A stretch of DNA of 64,000 nt from Castanea sativa (GCF_040712315.1 NC_134023.1:31427088-31491087); one strand, 5' to 3'; positions 1 to 12,192 are shown, counted from the stretch's first letter. Notes: generated by a model from the sequence alone, not told the origin. Made by a program: numbers and translations.

Positions 1-1240
1 GGGTTGTTTTTATGATAGGTTCAGTATTCTCTCAATCAAGATAATTTTTAAGCTAGTTGTCATCATCCCATTTTGATCTTCTCCAATTATTGCAAAATAT
101 TGATGCACTTGGGTATCAATGTCATATAACAATATCATTTCACCAAAAATTTCCCAGACCAAAAACAAGGTTTAATTAAAGATCCAACTGTCTTATTGGG
201 ATAAAAATGATTCATTTTCAAAATACATGAAACTCTCTTCGTTTTGACCATTTATTAACAAAAATGGGGCTTGAATCAAGTGAAATATCATAGAATTAGG
301 GAAATTACTCTATTTATGGTTTATTTTGAAAATTTTGTGGTTCTAATGCCTTTTTGGGTCTTTGTCAGGACACTTGTCATGATTCCCTTAAAAATTATGT
401 TAAGTAGTTTGTAGGATTAATTTATTCGAGTTTTTGTGAATTATGTGTTATTGTTGTATTGGGTCCAATTGCTCTTAAAACGCTTTTCATTTCTTATTCT
501 TATCAAGTTGTACTTGTAATTCTTCCTTAAAAAAAAATGCTGTACATGTAATTGATTTGGAAATCTAATCAACTTTTGTTATATTGTAGAAACATGTCAA
601 GATTTATTGCAGATCAAATTAACTGCTAATAAAATTCCATATTACAATCATGTCTTAAGTGCACTATAGTTTATGTTCTAATCCTAGCAAAGGTTAAAAT
701 TGAGGGACTCCATTGAAGCCACATGGCACGTCCAGATTATGCCACATGGCACCCACATGTACACATTCCAGGACTCTCCAAGTTGACCTCATTGTGGATG
801 TTATTCCTGATGCATCATTTTTGTCCTTTTCTCTAAATTGGGCAAGTTGGTAGCTCTTTATTGACCCGAATCAGCCCAACCTAGGCGAGTTTAGCAATTG
901 CGTAAACTCTCAAATCTTAACCAATAGAGCTTAAAATAATAGTCAATAGTTAAAATAATTTTTAAAAAAAAATACTAAAACTATTACAAGTTTTACTGCA
1001 TAAAAAATAAAAACTAATGTAACAATAAAGAAGAATGGTGGACCTCAACCATCTAATAAATACATATTTGAAATTTTTTTTTTTTTATTTATGATTAGTA
1101 AAATTTTCTTTAAGAAAAAAAAGATTGGTGACACGCCATTATATAATTAAATTGGTAGCAACTCCAGTATTACTAAAAAAAAAATCTCTTTTAGGGTTGT
1201 GCTCATATTTCATCTACTACTGCAAATAGAAATGAAATAT
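1..1240. other. AT-rich intergenic DNA, no gene seen
   Basis: I see no coding exon, RNA gene or bounded repeat here. The stretch is AT-rich with several short A and T runs, and its short ORFs show no family resemblance. Confidence 0.5.
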
Positions 1241-1244
1241 CTCA

Positions 1245-1360
1245 TGGGCTTCAGTTAGCTCAACTGGTAAAATCTCTGATGATTAAATAAGAGCTACACC
1301 GAAAATCGATTAATGTCTTATCATAAAAAATAGACGCCGTAAGTTAAAACTCTCACACAC
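1245..1360 (+). mobile_element. Au-like SINE, partial copy
   Basis: A tRNA-like box A (TTAGCTCAACTGG, near 1255) is followed by 'TCTCTGATG', an 'AATAAGAG' segment, 'ACACCGAAAATCGATT', 'GACGCC' and an 'AACTCTC' tail. This order matches the widespread plant Au SINE family as I know it. The box B part is shortened, so it is probably an old, internally deleted copy. A second copy lies at about 14296-14480. Confidence 0.6.
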
Positions 1361-1734
1361 AAAAATCTAATTAATGCAAAACTAAAAGACCAAATAATAA
1401 TAATAACAACAATAATAATAAAACTTGAACCTCAATTTTTGTGCGCTCGTTGGTGGAAACTTTGCCAATCTTTCTTTTTTTTTTTTTTTTTTTTTTGGAG
1501 ACAAAAACCAAGAAAATTTATTGATCAAGTTGCTAGAAAATCAGATAGCAAAAATTTAAAGGATTTTACTAATGTGTGCCCTAAGGACACATAATAATTA
1601 TTCATTTTTGGAAAAAAAATTTCGAAAATTAAAAAAATATTTACAATTTTTTCAGTTTCCGATAAAATTTTACTATAAATGAATGGCTTAGGGCACACAT
1701 TAACCAGACCCAAATTTAAATACTTCAGAAGGAA

Positions 1735-2141
1735 CATGTCCCATCCAAACTAAAAGTAGAAACGAAAATCTAACCCTCTTAGTTAAGGCATCTGCAACTA
1801 CATTACCTTGCCTATAAGTGTGAGAGAGACAAACTCCGAAAAGAGTTTACATAGAAGAGAATATTCTTAATCAAATGACCATGCATTGACCCAACATTTG
1901 TACCATATTTCAGGGAGTGTGTAACGAACTCAAAGTCACCTTCAAGTACCACATGGTGAAGCCCCATCTCGTGAGCAAAGAGAGTAGCTCGTCTGGCTGC
2001 CAGTAGCTCCAAGGCAATCACTGTGGTGGGTTTCTGAATCTTCTCAGCCAGGGAGACCACAATTTCGCCATGTACATTGCAAATAACAACCCCAATACCC
2101 GCCTCATCTACGTCATCAAAAATTGCCCCATCAAAGTTCAC
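1735..2141 (-). pseudogene. LINE RNase H domain, broken
   Basis: A 109-residue frame resembles the plant RNase H-like domain (RVT_3 type) found at the end of L1 ORF2 proteins. Visible catalytic residues are the Asp in 'NFDGA', the Glu in 'ALELLAARRA' and the Asp in 'LEGDFE'. The frame stops at about 1812 within a CT-rich run; one base away, the next frame continues with the expected 'YRQGN..ADALTK' C-terminal motif down to about 1735. This shows a frameshift by slippage. It belongs to the split LINE and is not a host gene. Confidence 0.8.
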
Positions 2142-2219
2142 TTTTACACAGCTGTTATCAGCTGGCTTCCATTTGATGTTGTGGGGTCTAGAAGTGTGCT
2201 TTCTTTGCTTAAAAACCTT

Positions 2220-2600
2220 CTAGTAGTCAGAATTGTATGCCCAGGCAGAATCAGCTTCAGTCTCAATAGGGATCACAGTCTCACCCACTCTGATCTTGTT
2301 TCTACGATTCCATAATTTCCAAGCTGTCACAGCAAAAATATTCAGCAGATGTGGCTCGGTTTTGACTATATCTAGCAGATCTGGGAAAGAATACACAGCA
2401 GCAGCAGTCCTCTCCACCCAACCGAAATATTTTTTCCACGCCACCTGGACTTCCTTGCAAGACCAGATGGCGTGCATCACTGTTTCAGGTTCCTTAGCAC
2501 AGTAAGAACATAGATCATCAGGAGTGATTTTGCGCCTGTGAAGATTACTCTTCATTGGCAGCGCATTAGATCAAGCTTTCCACATAAAGTGTTTTATTTT
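2220..2600 (-). pseudogene. LINE zf-RVT type domain fragment
   Basis: The minus-strand frame contains 'KSNLHRRKITPDDLCSYC' followed by 'ETVMHAIWSCKEVQVAWKK', the Cys/His pattern typical of the zinc-binding reverse transcriptase domain (zf-RVT) between RT and RNase H in plant L1 elements. It lies directly upstream, in LINE orientation, of the RNase H domain. The 2600-3585 interval continues upstream with reverse-transcriptase thumb-like pieces (for example 'KAVGGLRFRDL') in shifting frames. Confidence 0.75.
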
Positions 2601-3585
2601 CCCCGGGGCATTTAGCTTCCAAAGGCTCCTCCAAAACATGACAATGTAGTCATTATTTGAAGTAGATGCCGAATCACAGTCCTCTTTACACAATATTTTA
2701 TACCCCGTCTTAACTGTGTACTCCCCAGTTTTATCCCATGGCCAGCAAAGTCAATCCATCTGTCTCAAGGAGCATAAAGGGATTGCTTTTATTCTCCTTG
2801 CTTCAAAAGGTAAAAAGGTTTCCTCAATAAGTTGAAACTCCATGTTGCCAAGTCGCCATCAATAAGTGCATCCACCGTAGCATCTCTTGGAAGGTTAGAA
2901 CCTGGTGAAAAAAAATTTCCACCCCTTGCACCTAGCAACCAGCTTTCTTCAAAGATCTAGATGTTTGACCCATCTCCAATCCGACATCTAGCACCCATAG
3001 AAATAACCTTTCTAGCCCGTAGGATGCTTTTCCAAGCAAACAACCCCGACGAAGCTTTAGCATCAAATATAGAGCTGTTTGGAAAATAATTAGTATCGTT
3101 TATCAACCTCTAAACTTGTTTTGTAAGCATGGCATCATTGAACTTGCATAAGTCCCTAAATCTCAATCCACCCACTGCTTTTGCTTTGCACAAAGTCCCC
3201 CACTTCTTCCAATGGATTTTCAACGATCTCTTCTTTGCCCCCACCAAAACTTACGGATCATCATCTCAATGTCATGGCATAGACCAATAGGCAACTTAAA
3301 GCATGTCATAGCAAAGGTAGGTATGGCTTGCACAATGGCCTTTAATAGTACTTCTTTTCTTGCTTGTGATAGTAGTTTCTCTTTCCACCCTTGTAGTTTA
3401 TTTCAAACTCTATATTTTATATAGTTTAGGCTTTCCTTCTTATTTCTCCCCACAACCGCTGGTAATCCAAGGTATTTTTCATATTCCTTTATTTCCAGAA
3501 CCCCAAGCAAGAGCTTGATGGAATTCTTTGAAGCTACACATATTGATTTGCTGAAAAATAAGGTTGTTTTCTCCCTATTTATCTA

Positions 3586-4605
3586 CGATAGGCCAAAAAC
3601 GTATTAACCCTTTGTGATAGATTAAGTTGATTAATTAGTCAAATTATTAATTAATCAAATTTACATGCAAATTACGTGATAGCACAAACAAATCATCAAT
3701 TAAACTAACTATGCAGTAGAAAATAAATGACACGGTGATTTGTTTACAAATGGGGAAAACCTACATAGCAAAAACCCCACCGAGTGATTTTAAGGTCACC
3801 ACTCCTGAAATTCCACTATTATCACAACAAGCAGTTACAAGTAAAGGAATCCCAAGTACCTTACCAACCTAAAGTTGAACCCTTACCCAATACCCAATTG
3901 GACTTGTTCTATAATGACAATTTCTCTTTTCAATGCACAGCTCTCAAGTACGTGACTAACCAATTGCGCGGATCCCAGTACGCGACTTCAATCACCAACT
4001 AGAGAAAATTGTTGGCTGCAAAGTTCTTCAATTCATCCACACGATTAAGATCAAGAAGATGCTTGGTTACAAAACCCTACGGTGCAAAGACACAGCAACT
4101 TCTTCACAAGAGAGATGAACTAGGGCAAAAACTTCGTCTCAAGTCACAATTTGCATGAACAAGGATTTCTCAATGCTTGTGCAACTTGTGTCCCTTTGAC
4201 AGCCCTTAAAATAATCATTTTATATGTCTAGGTTTAGGAGAAAAGAAGGCCCAAAGACACATCCACGGATTAGAATCAAAACAGAACTCAAAATCTATTT
4301 TTCTTAAATCTCAACAGATAGAGGTATCGAGATGCTGTCGAGCAGCTGTCAAGCCACAGGCTGGAACAGCTCTTTAAACCTTGACACATGCTAGCTGTCG
4401 AGCTTTAACAAACTTGCACTTTTCAGCTTGTTTCTTAGACAGACTTGATGACTTCAACACTTGATCTTGAAACACAGTTTCTTGAAGTATAAAACTCATC
4501 CTAATTCTACCCAATTACAAATAAAATGCGTTTTGTCAAAGGATTAGTCAATTACATAAATGAATGACATATGTTCTAAATAAATGAAACACATATGTCC
4601 TAACA
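3586..4605 (-). repeat. 3' LTR of the gag-only retrotransposon
   Basis: This is a direct repeat of 11171-12192. The terminal base on the left is C (CGATAGG) where the other LTR has T (TGATAGG), a point change in the terminal CA. It holds copies of the short TGTCGAG motif at about 4335-4400 that also occurs in the element's interior. Confidence 0.9.
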
Positions 4606-4617
4606 ATCTCCCCCTTT
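4606..4617 (-). other. Polypurine tract
   Basis: On the minus strand AAAGGGGGAGAT lies directly before the TG start of the 3' LTR, the normal place and composition for the plus-strand DNA primer of an LTR retrotransposon. Confidence 0.85.
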
Positions 4618-5133
4618 GGCAATCCGTGACAAGACCACAACTAACAAATGAACATATGAGAAAAGTCATAAATCACTCAACTCGTATTCACTTGTTGAAT
4701 ACAATAAAATCTATCCTAACATAAACTATTGAAAAATTTTGCAAGAAAAGAGTTCATGACAAGTAGACTTTAACAACCTGTATTTCTAAAACACTTTAAA
4801 CAAAACTCATCAAGGTATCTTAGTGTAAAACAAAAATAATAGATTGCATACAAATAAAGAATCATGTGTATAAAGAGAGAAAAGAAACAACACATGTAGA
4901 GATAGGTGAAAGAAACATACATCATCACATATATAACAAATATAAGCACAATGTATGTAAAAATGGTCATAAGACCTAGGTACAAGAAGAAAATGTATCT
5001 AAAGTGGAGAAAAGAAAAAGATACAAGTAATCCTCACTACATCCCTCAACACTCAACACTCCCCCTAAGTATGACTACTCTCATAACCCAAAACTACTCT
5101 CCCTTTTTGTCACGAGTGACAAAGGGTAGAGTG

Positions 5134-6363
5134 TCAAGTAGACATCTCATCGGTAGAGCTAGCATCTCCATCAGCATCATCCAAAGCATCATCGTCGTCA
5201 CCATCATTATCCTCAGACACAAAAGCCATAGGAGGTGGTGGAGGAGAAACCTCGAGAGCAAAACCACCCATGGTCGCCTGTCGCCGAGCAATGCGACCAA
5301 CACGAACATTCACCTGATACAACTCTGTAGAGAGTGTATCCAAGCGAGCATCCATGTGCTGAAGCTGCGCCATGATGTCTCCTAATGACACATCGCTCGT
5401 AAAAGAGGAGGGAGCGGATGAGACACGAGCAGATCTAAATAGAGCGGAACGGGAGGAAGGAGCTGCTGAACCTATCTGTCGCGACCTCAACTGCACCTCA
5501 CTACGTTTTACGGTAGCGGCGTCTATGGTAACCATGACATGAAAAGAGTCGGAGACAGGAAAAAGGATGGAAAAGTGGCGTAAAATCCTCGTGATAGCGG
5601 AAGGAAAGATGAGCTTATCATGGGTAGCCGTATCCTTATACACATCTATGATAGAAAAGATGAAATGTGAAGGAAAGTCAATGGTGAGATCCTCAAGAAG
5701 AGACAACAAAAAACAAGCACGAGGTTCTATGATAGAATTGTAATGAGAGAGAGGATACAAAACAAAAGTCATCACCATGTTTAAGAAATGAGGACCTTTA
5801 GCAAAAGGTCGACATGACGTAAACTGGTACTCACCCTAATCAGAATGACGCTCACAAAATGCAGAAATCATTTCGTCATTGGACACAGTCCGTAGACGCT
5901 CACAACCGGGGTAGTTAGGATGCGTAACCCTCGGTACCTGGAGCACATCGGATACCAACTTCGGTGTGACAACTATGCGCGTACCTCGAACGCAAGTGAA
6001 AAAGAAAGGTACTGAAGAATCAAATCCATGCATGTTGGAGTAAAACTCCTGGATCAGCACGGAAGGACAAGTGACCAGGACGTCATACAGTGATTCCCAT
6101 TCCTGTTTATGAAAGACATCGGGAAGGTCAGTGTCGGCAAAGTCTGCCAGAACAACTTGGCGTTCTGAATAAACACCTCGTTTAGAGAAGTTCTCCGAGA
6201 AGTCCTGACGGGCTTTCTCATCATGGAACCGAATAGAAAGAGGAGTGGAATCAGAAGATGAAGAGGCCCTAGAACGAAAAAGGTTCTGGGTCGGAATAGA
6301 CTTACGTTTTGGTGTCATAAACACTACTAACGTAAACAGACAGAGAGGGGGAAAAAGAACCAC
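5134..6363 (-). pseudogene. Passenger ORF of 'putative plant transposon protein' type, one in-frame stop
   Basis: Two ORFs (175 and 214 aa) are in the same frame and are separated by a single TAG at about 5836; read through, they form about 410 codons. The N-terminal half has 'IRFHDEKARQDFSENF', then a conserved-looking core around 'RGTRIVVTPKLVSDVLQVPR', followed past the stop by 'GPHFLNMVMTFVLYPLSHYNSI', and a C-terminal acidic, low-complexity tail with a D/E-rich stretch. This resembles the uncharacterised domain often annotated as 'putative plant transposon protein' (PF20167 as I recall it), which is common in plant LTR elements. Its function is unknown. It occupies the place where pol would be, downstream of gag on the same strand. 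Confidence 0.65.
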
Positions 6364-6869
6364 TCAGAAAAATCCCAAAATAGTTCAAATATAACAAGTA
6401 TATTGAAAAGAGAGAACGTATGCATGGGAAATACATGAACATGTGATATGCAAAATAAAAACATCATGGGCTCAGCCCAATCCAATCCTACCAACACACA
6501 AACATTTCGCACACATCTAAATGCCTGAGAATACAGTTAGAATGCTAATGTGATGCAATGCATGGAGTTGTTAAGATCAAATCTACAAAACCCATCCCAA
6601 AAATTGCAATAATTACTCATCAATTTTGAAAAACCCCAAAATTTTTCAAAAACCCCTAAAACTAGATTTTAAAACATGAAATGCATGTAAATGAGAAAGA
6701 TGAAATTCTTACCAAGTGAAGAAAAACTTGAATAAGCGTGAGGAAACCTTGGGTAGAGGTTTGGAGTGAGAGAAAAAGGTTTGGGAGATGAAGAGACAGA
6801 GCTATCGAGAGAGAGATCAAGAGAATTGAAGAACCGGATCGCACAGAATCTATATATAGATCCTCAGTA

Positions 6870-7160
6870 AATCTTGATAGCTACGGGTGTCGAGAGGTGT
6901 CGAGACATCTGTCGAGGGAGGTGTCGAGAAAAACAACTTCGATAGATAAAGCTATCGAGAAGGTGTCGAGGAAGTAGACAAAGACACAAAAACAAAAGCT
7001 CGATCGATCCATCAGGTGTCGAGAAGCTATCGAGGAGGTCAGAAGGTTTCTCGATCGATCCAGAAGGTGTCGAGAAGCTGTTGAGATTGCGATAAGAAAA
7101 AGTTAAGTAGCTCGACAGACAACCAGGTGTCGAGGAGGTATCGAGGAGGTGTCTAGCCAG
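6870..7160. repeat. Array of short TGTCGAG/TATCGAG motifs
   Basis: The motif (G)GTGTCGAG or CTATCGAG recurs about a dozen times with irregular spacing of roughly 12-40 bases, sometimes next to CTCGATCGATC. It also recurs within both LTRs of the same element. The array lies upstream of the passenger ORF in element orientation, which hints at a regulatory or structural role in the element RNA. A scanty ORF across it (6864-7196) is probably not a gene. Confidence 0.6.
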
Positions 7161-7199
7161 CTTTTCAAAACAGTTAAAAGGGAAAAACACACACATGAA

Positions 7200-9190
7200 T
7201 GCAATCTTGCATGCAACTCAACCAGAGATCCAAACACTGATAAGACTCTCAAAATCATCTCTCAACAACAATGAGATAAGCATTTAGCTCCCAAAAAGAA
7301 AACACACTCACACACTAAACACGTCTAATCAATTTTATATTTCAAAAACAAGTCAAGACAGTTTAGTGAGTATACATGATGCGAATCTCAATCGACACGC
7401 TTTGAGACCCAACAAACAATATTGGAATATTTGCCCAAAAAAACTAAAATTCAAATTTTTGATAGAAACCCTGACCCAACGTTTATAATCGAAACACGAA
7501 CCAAAGGTATAAGTATGACCTTGACCCAATGATTATAATGAAGCACGAATCAAAGGTATAAAATTTGAACGCCACAAGGAAGAATCCTTGATAAGTTCAC
7601 AGTTCTTGAAGAATCAAAAGAAGAGCAAAGCATCACATTTTCTGATTTTTATTCAATAATATAACTGAAAAACGTTTACAGACTTAAGGGCCTATTTAAG
7701 GGCTTCATAAAACTTGACAAAAAGAAAATATATTCTAAAATAACTCCTAATTGATACCTTACCATATCAGGAATCAAATTTGACCTAAAAAGCATTAAAT
7801 GCACCTAAAAACAAGGAAAATAAATCACCTAAATTAAAAATTAAAAAAAAAAAAAAAAAACGTACTAAATAATAAAACCCTAAATAAAAGTTGATTTTGT
7901 CTGAAATTAGCAGATCCAAAATAGGAAAATTGCTAAAAAACGTTCTAAATAATAAAAACCCTAAATCCAGGTAAATTTTGTCTGAAATAGCAGCTCTAGA
8001 ATAGGAAAAAATCTTCATTAACTGATATAGAGCTAAAAAGTCAATCAGTCATTAATCTACGCCATAAATCACTCCCAATTAAGCCAGATCAACCCTCAAT
8101 GGCTTGGATTAAATTTATTACGTCTTCATCATCCTTTGGGCCAAGCTTGGAATGTCCTGCGTTAGAATCAGCTCAAATCTCTTGAATTAGCCCATTAAGT
8201 GCTTCTTTAATCTTCTTGGATCTTGATCTTGTAATAGGCCCAACTGGAACATGCAATGGATCCTTGAATGCTTGTTGATTCTCATCAATACATCAACACA
8301 TATAAACCTTGTGATGGCCAAATCACATTGTACCTGCACATGTATCAAGAGTAGCAAAGAATATTGCATGTTGTGTGTGTAAAACATCGCAAGATTGCAT
8401 AAATGTTTCTATATTATGACGATTTGAGATATGAGAAAATCACTTTAACTCACACACAATCATAATTGTTTGATGGGGACTATCACCTTCGAGGTACATC
8501 CTATAACTCCCACATCTTCTAGAAAACACACTTGCAATCATATTTAAAGCATTTTTGTTCTTTTTGCTTTTATTTCTTTGCATACTTTCTTTTTATTAAG
8601 CAAACCATTCATAGGTATACAAAGGAGAGAAAAGATATATCCAATTATGTTAAGCTTTTGACATTGCACTTTTACTATGCCGAAGCATACAGATGTCATT
8701 GACATTGCACTTTTGTTATGTCGAAGCATACAGATGTCATATCATAATTGGTGGGTAACAGTGGTGAGATGGTTATTAATGCCTTTCTCTTAGGATTTTC
8801 TAGTCCTACTCGTCAAAAAGAGTGATACGAGTGTTAAGTACAAGAGATCACTTAACCTTACTCATCACAAACAAAGAGTCACAAAGCTCACTTGCTTAGT
8901 TGTGCATAGGAATGCTCATCTAAGCTACAAGAGATACAAAGTTTGGAAAACTCTGTTTCAAATGCCATTTTAAGGTTCACAAGAACCGATGTACACATAC
9001 ACACACTGTTTTTGTATTTTTCAAATTTTTTTTATCTGAAAAACAGAATAAAACACAAACTAAAAGTAAGCAAACAAAAATATGTTAATCAAAGCAAAAC
9101 AATGCATAAAACTAGACTGACTCAAAACATTAAAGCAAAACACACAAGTAATGCATAAACAACAACAAGAAGGAGAGAGAAAGAAGAAGT
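7200..9190 (-). other. Internal non-coding region of the gag-only element
   Basis: Between gag and the passenger ORF lie about 2 kb of AT-rich DNA without a convincing ORF. It contains local duplications, for example 'AACGTTCTAAATAATAAAAACCC' type units (near 7860 and 7940) and a repeated 'GACATTGCACTTTT..TATG' unit near 8660 and 8700. In an autonomous Copia element pol would be expected here. Confidence 0.55.
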
Positions 9191-9197
9191 GAATAAA

Positions 9198-11100
9198 TCA
9201 CTTGGAACCCTTTTCCTTCCACACTTTGGAAGAACATTTCGTTTTAGCAAACCCTTGAAACGGTGATGAGGGGGAAGGATTGAAACCGTTCAAGTTCGAA
9301 AGGAATATGAGGGCTTTGAGAAGATTTCCAAGAGAAGCAAGAGAGATTTGAAACTGATTCTGGTTCCAAGATGCTATCATGTCATTGTTCTGTTGAGTGG
9401 CTATCCACTTATAGCAATTTGGTCGAGTATGACCGGCAATACCACAATGATGACAGAGATGCTACTTCTTCTATTTAGGCTTTTGAGAGTTAGCCTTCTT
9501 AGTCCTAGGGTTTTTAGTTTCCTTCTTCTCAAGCTTAGGGGGTGCTCCTAAGATGGACTTACCCTTGTCTAGGTTCCCACGGGCTAATTCAATTTTAACA
9601 TTATTGTTCTCAAAATTAAGGTTATTAGCAAGAGGAACAAAAATAGTAGTACTAGCAGAAGTAGTATTAGAGGAAGAGAATTCATACCCCAATCCTGTTC
9701 GATCAGAAGCAGATTTCTGAATGCTGAGCATCTCATCTAGCTTCGCACTTGATGTCCTTTCCAATTGAGCTCTTACTTGAAACAGTTCCGCTTCAAGTTT
9801 CTTTGTCTTCTCAGCCAAGAGATTGTTCTCAAATCTCAGTGCTCTAATAATCTGATTAGTTTCATCAAACTTAGTGGAAAGCTCTTCACGGTCAAGTTCC
9901 ACATCACTTAGCTTCTTGGTGGCTAGCCTATAGATTTTCTCATGCTTCTCAGAAAGCTTGTACAGTTTTTTATAGGCTGTATGAATATCATCTTGATCAT
10001 CCATCTTTTCAAACTTGGATTCCACCAGTTACTCTTCTTCATCCACATCTTCAGCAATCCCTTCAGTAAGATTGATAGTGGTAGTGAAGGTATTCAAAAT
10101 TTCGTCATCCTCATTGTCGGAATCATCCTCAGGCTTAGTGTTGCTCAAAGTAGCAGCAAGTGCCTTATTCTTCTCAATGCTCTTGAGATATGTGGGACAC
10201 TCCTGTTTCATGTGACCGAAGTCCTGACACCCGAAGCACTCAGGTCCTGCGGGAACAGTGTATTGACTGCCATCCCTAGCATTCTTCTTCCCTTTTATCT
10301 TGGCTCTTAAACTGAGAAGAACTGGATTGCCTACAGTCCTTGTCGAAGCCTTTTCCATTGGCATTTTTCATGAATTTCTTGAATTGCCTGGTGATGTAAG
10401 ACTTCATCTTAGAATCTTCATCATCTGAAGACTCATCTGCCTCACTGATCTTGGCCTTCAGTGCCATGCTCTTTCCTTTATCTAACTTGCCAATTCTTGT
10501 CAACCCTAACTCGTAGGTTTGTAGATTACCAACCAGCCCAGTTAAAGGAATCTTGTCAATATCTTTTGATTCCTCTATTGCCGTGATCTTGGCATGGAAT
10601 CTCTCGGGCAGAGATCTGAGCACTTTCCTCACAATCTTGGGTCCAGGAATGGTTTCCCCAAGATTGCAGGCTAAGTTCATTATGTCCTTGAGCTTGGCAT
10701 AGAACTCATCGAACGACTCATCCTCCTCCATCTTAATTTCTTCAAAGCTTGTAGTGAGCCTCTGTAGCTTTGAATCTTTTACAGCCTTTGTTCCCTCGTA
10801 GGTTGTTTAGAGGATGGTCCATGCTTCCTTAGCAGTTTCAGTGGAGAATATCTTCTTGAACTCCTCATTAGCGACCGTACTGAATAAGGCATTCAATGCT
10901 CTGCTGTTGAAGTTTGCCGCCTCGATCTTAGCTTCATCCCAATCGAACGGCGCTTCTTAAGGCTTGGTCTAGCCTATCTCCACAGCTTGCCACACCTTCT
11001 TATCTAGTGACTGCAAGAAAGCTCTCATGTGTACTTTTCAGTATGCATAGTTAGTACCATCAAACAATGGAGGTATAATAAGAGACTGACCTCTATCCAT
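9198..11100 (-). pseudogene. Copia-like gag polyprotein, broken
   Basis: The minus-strand start at 11100 gives 'MDRGQSLIIPPLFDGTNY', the usual beginning of plant Copia gag (UBN2 region). It is followed by pieces matching 'EFKKIFSTETAKEAWTIL' and 'FDEFYAKLKDIMN' in the gag core. Two zinc knuckles are visible: CFGCQDFGHMKQEC near 10180-10230 and CHHCGIAGHTRPNC near 9415-9460. Between them is a coiled-coil-like region (about 9700-10000). At least five stops (for example Trp codons changed to TGA or TAG near 11040 and 10970, and TAA near 9471) and a frameshift near 10300 break it, so it cannot make an intact Gag. It starts just after the primer site. Confidence 0.85.
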
Positions 11101-11156
11101 GACAAACAGGGGTCAATGGATCACACACAAAGATTAACTCTAATCAGAGTCTGCCC

Positions 11157-11168
11157 GCTCTGATACCA
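11157..11168 (-). other. Primer binding site (tRNA-Met initiator type)
   Basis: On the minus strand TGGTATCAGAGC lies 2 bases downstream of the 5' LTR end. This is the standard complement of the 3' end of initiator tRNA-Met used by plant Copia elements. Confidence 0.88.
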
Positions 11169-11170
11169 CT

Positions 11171-12192
11171 TGATAGGCCAAAAACGTATTGACCCCTTGT
11201 GATAGATTAAGTTGATTAATTAGTCAAATTATTAATTAATCAAATTAACATGCAAATTACGTGGTAGCACAAACAAATCACCAATTAAACTAAGTATACA
11301 GCGGAAAATAAATGGCACGGTGATTTATTTATGAATAGGAAAAACCTACATGGCAAAAACCCCACCGGGTGATTTTAAGATCACCACTCCCGAAAATTCC
11401 ACTATTATCACAACAATCGGTTATAAGTAAAGGAATCCTAAGTACCTTACCAACCTACAGTTGAACCCTTACCCCAATACCCAATTAGACTTGTTCTATA
11501 GTGACAATTTCTCCTTTCAATGCACGACTCCCAAGTACGTGACTAACCAATTGCACGGATCCCAGTACGCGACTTCAATCACCAACTAGAGAAGATTGTT
11601 GGCTACAAAGTTCTTCAATTCATCCACACGATGAAGATCAAGAAGATGCTTGGTTACAAAACCCTACGATGCAAAGACACAGCAACTTCTTCACAAAAGA
11701 GATGAACTAGGGCAAGAACTTCATCTCAAGTCACAATTTGCAAGAACAAGGATTTCTCAATACTTGTGCAACTTATGTCCCTTTGACGGCCCTTAAAATA
11801 ATCATTTTATATGTCTAGGTTTAGGAGAAAAGAAGGCCCAAAGACACATCCACGGATTAGAATCAAAATAGAACTCAGAATCTGTTTTTCTTAAATCTCA
11901 ATAGATAGAGGTATCGGGATGGTGTCGAGCAACTGTCGAGCCATGGGCTGGAACAGCTCTTTAAACCTCGACACATGCTAGCTGTCGAGCTTTAATGAAC
12001 TTGCACTTTTCAGCTTGTTTCTTGGACAGACTTGTTGACTTCAACACTTGATCTTGAAACACAGTTTCTTGAAGTATAAAACTCATCCTAATTCTACCCA
12101 ATTACAAGTAAAGTGTGTTTTGTCAAAGGATTAGCCAATTACATAAATGAATGACATATGTTCTAAACAAGCGAAACACATATGTCCTAACA
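11171..12192 (-). repeat. 5' LTR of the gag-only retrotransposon
   Basis: This is a direct repeat of 3586-4605, with intact TG...CA ends on the minus strand. It is immediately followed on the right by the ATCTA target duplication and then by the interrupted LINE. Confidence 0.9.

Larger units (their letters stand above)
1471..3585 (-). mobile_element. L1-type LINE, 3' part with poly(A) tail
   Basis: Read on the minus strand, this stretch carries the distal part of ORF2 of a non-LTR retrotransposon: the end of the reverse transcriptase, a zf-RVT type region and an RNase H domain, ending in a poly(A) tail seen as a T run at 1474-1496. Many stops and frameshifts are present. The rest of the reverse transcriptase is at 12193-12380, displaced by the LTR element inserted at 3586-12192. 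The 5-bp repeat ATCTA flanks that insertion, and joining the flanks at the empty site puts the conserved reverse-transcriptase reading (I-N-R-E-K) back in frame. The element is 5'-truncated near 12380. Confidence 0.85.
3586..12192 (-). mobile_element. Complete Copia-like LTR retrotransposon with gag but no pol (TR-GAG type)
   Basis: Two direct repeats of about 1,020 bp (3586-4605 and 11171-12192) bound the element, and both are flanked outside by ATCTA (3581-3585 and 12193-12197), a 5-bp target duplication. On the minus strand the LTRs begin TGTTAGGAC and end GGCCTATCA. The primer site TGGTATCAGAGC (11157-11168) follows the 5' LTR and a purine-rich tract (4606-4617) precedes the 3' LTR. The internal part carries a Copia-like gag (9198-11100) and a second ORF region (5134-6363) of the plant transposon-protein type. 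I find no protease, integrase, reverse transcriptase or RNase H motifs, so it probably depends on another element. The first 200 bases of the two LTRs differ at roughly one position in 12 by eye, so it is not recent. Confidence 0.88.

Noticed and set aside
4906..5385. 159-codon plus-strand ORF
   Set aside because: It is on the opposite strand of the retroelement passenger ORF and has no recognisable family.
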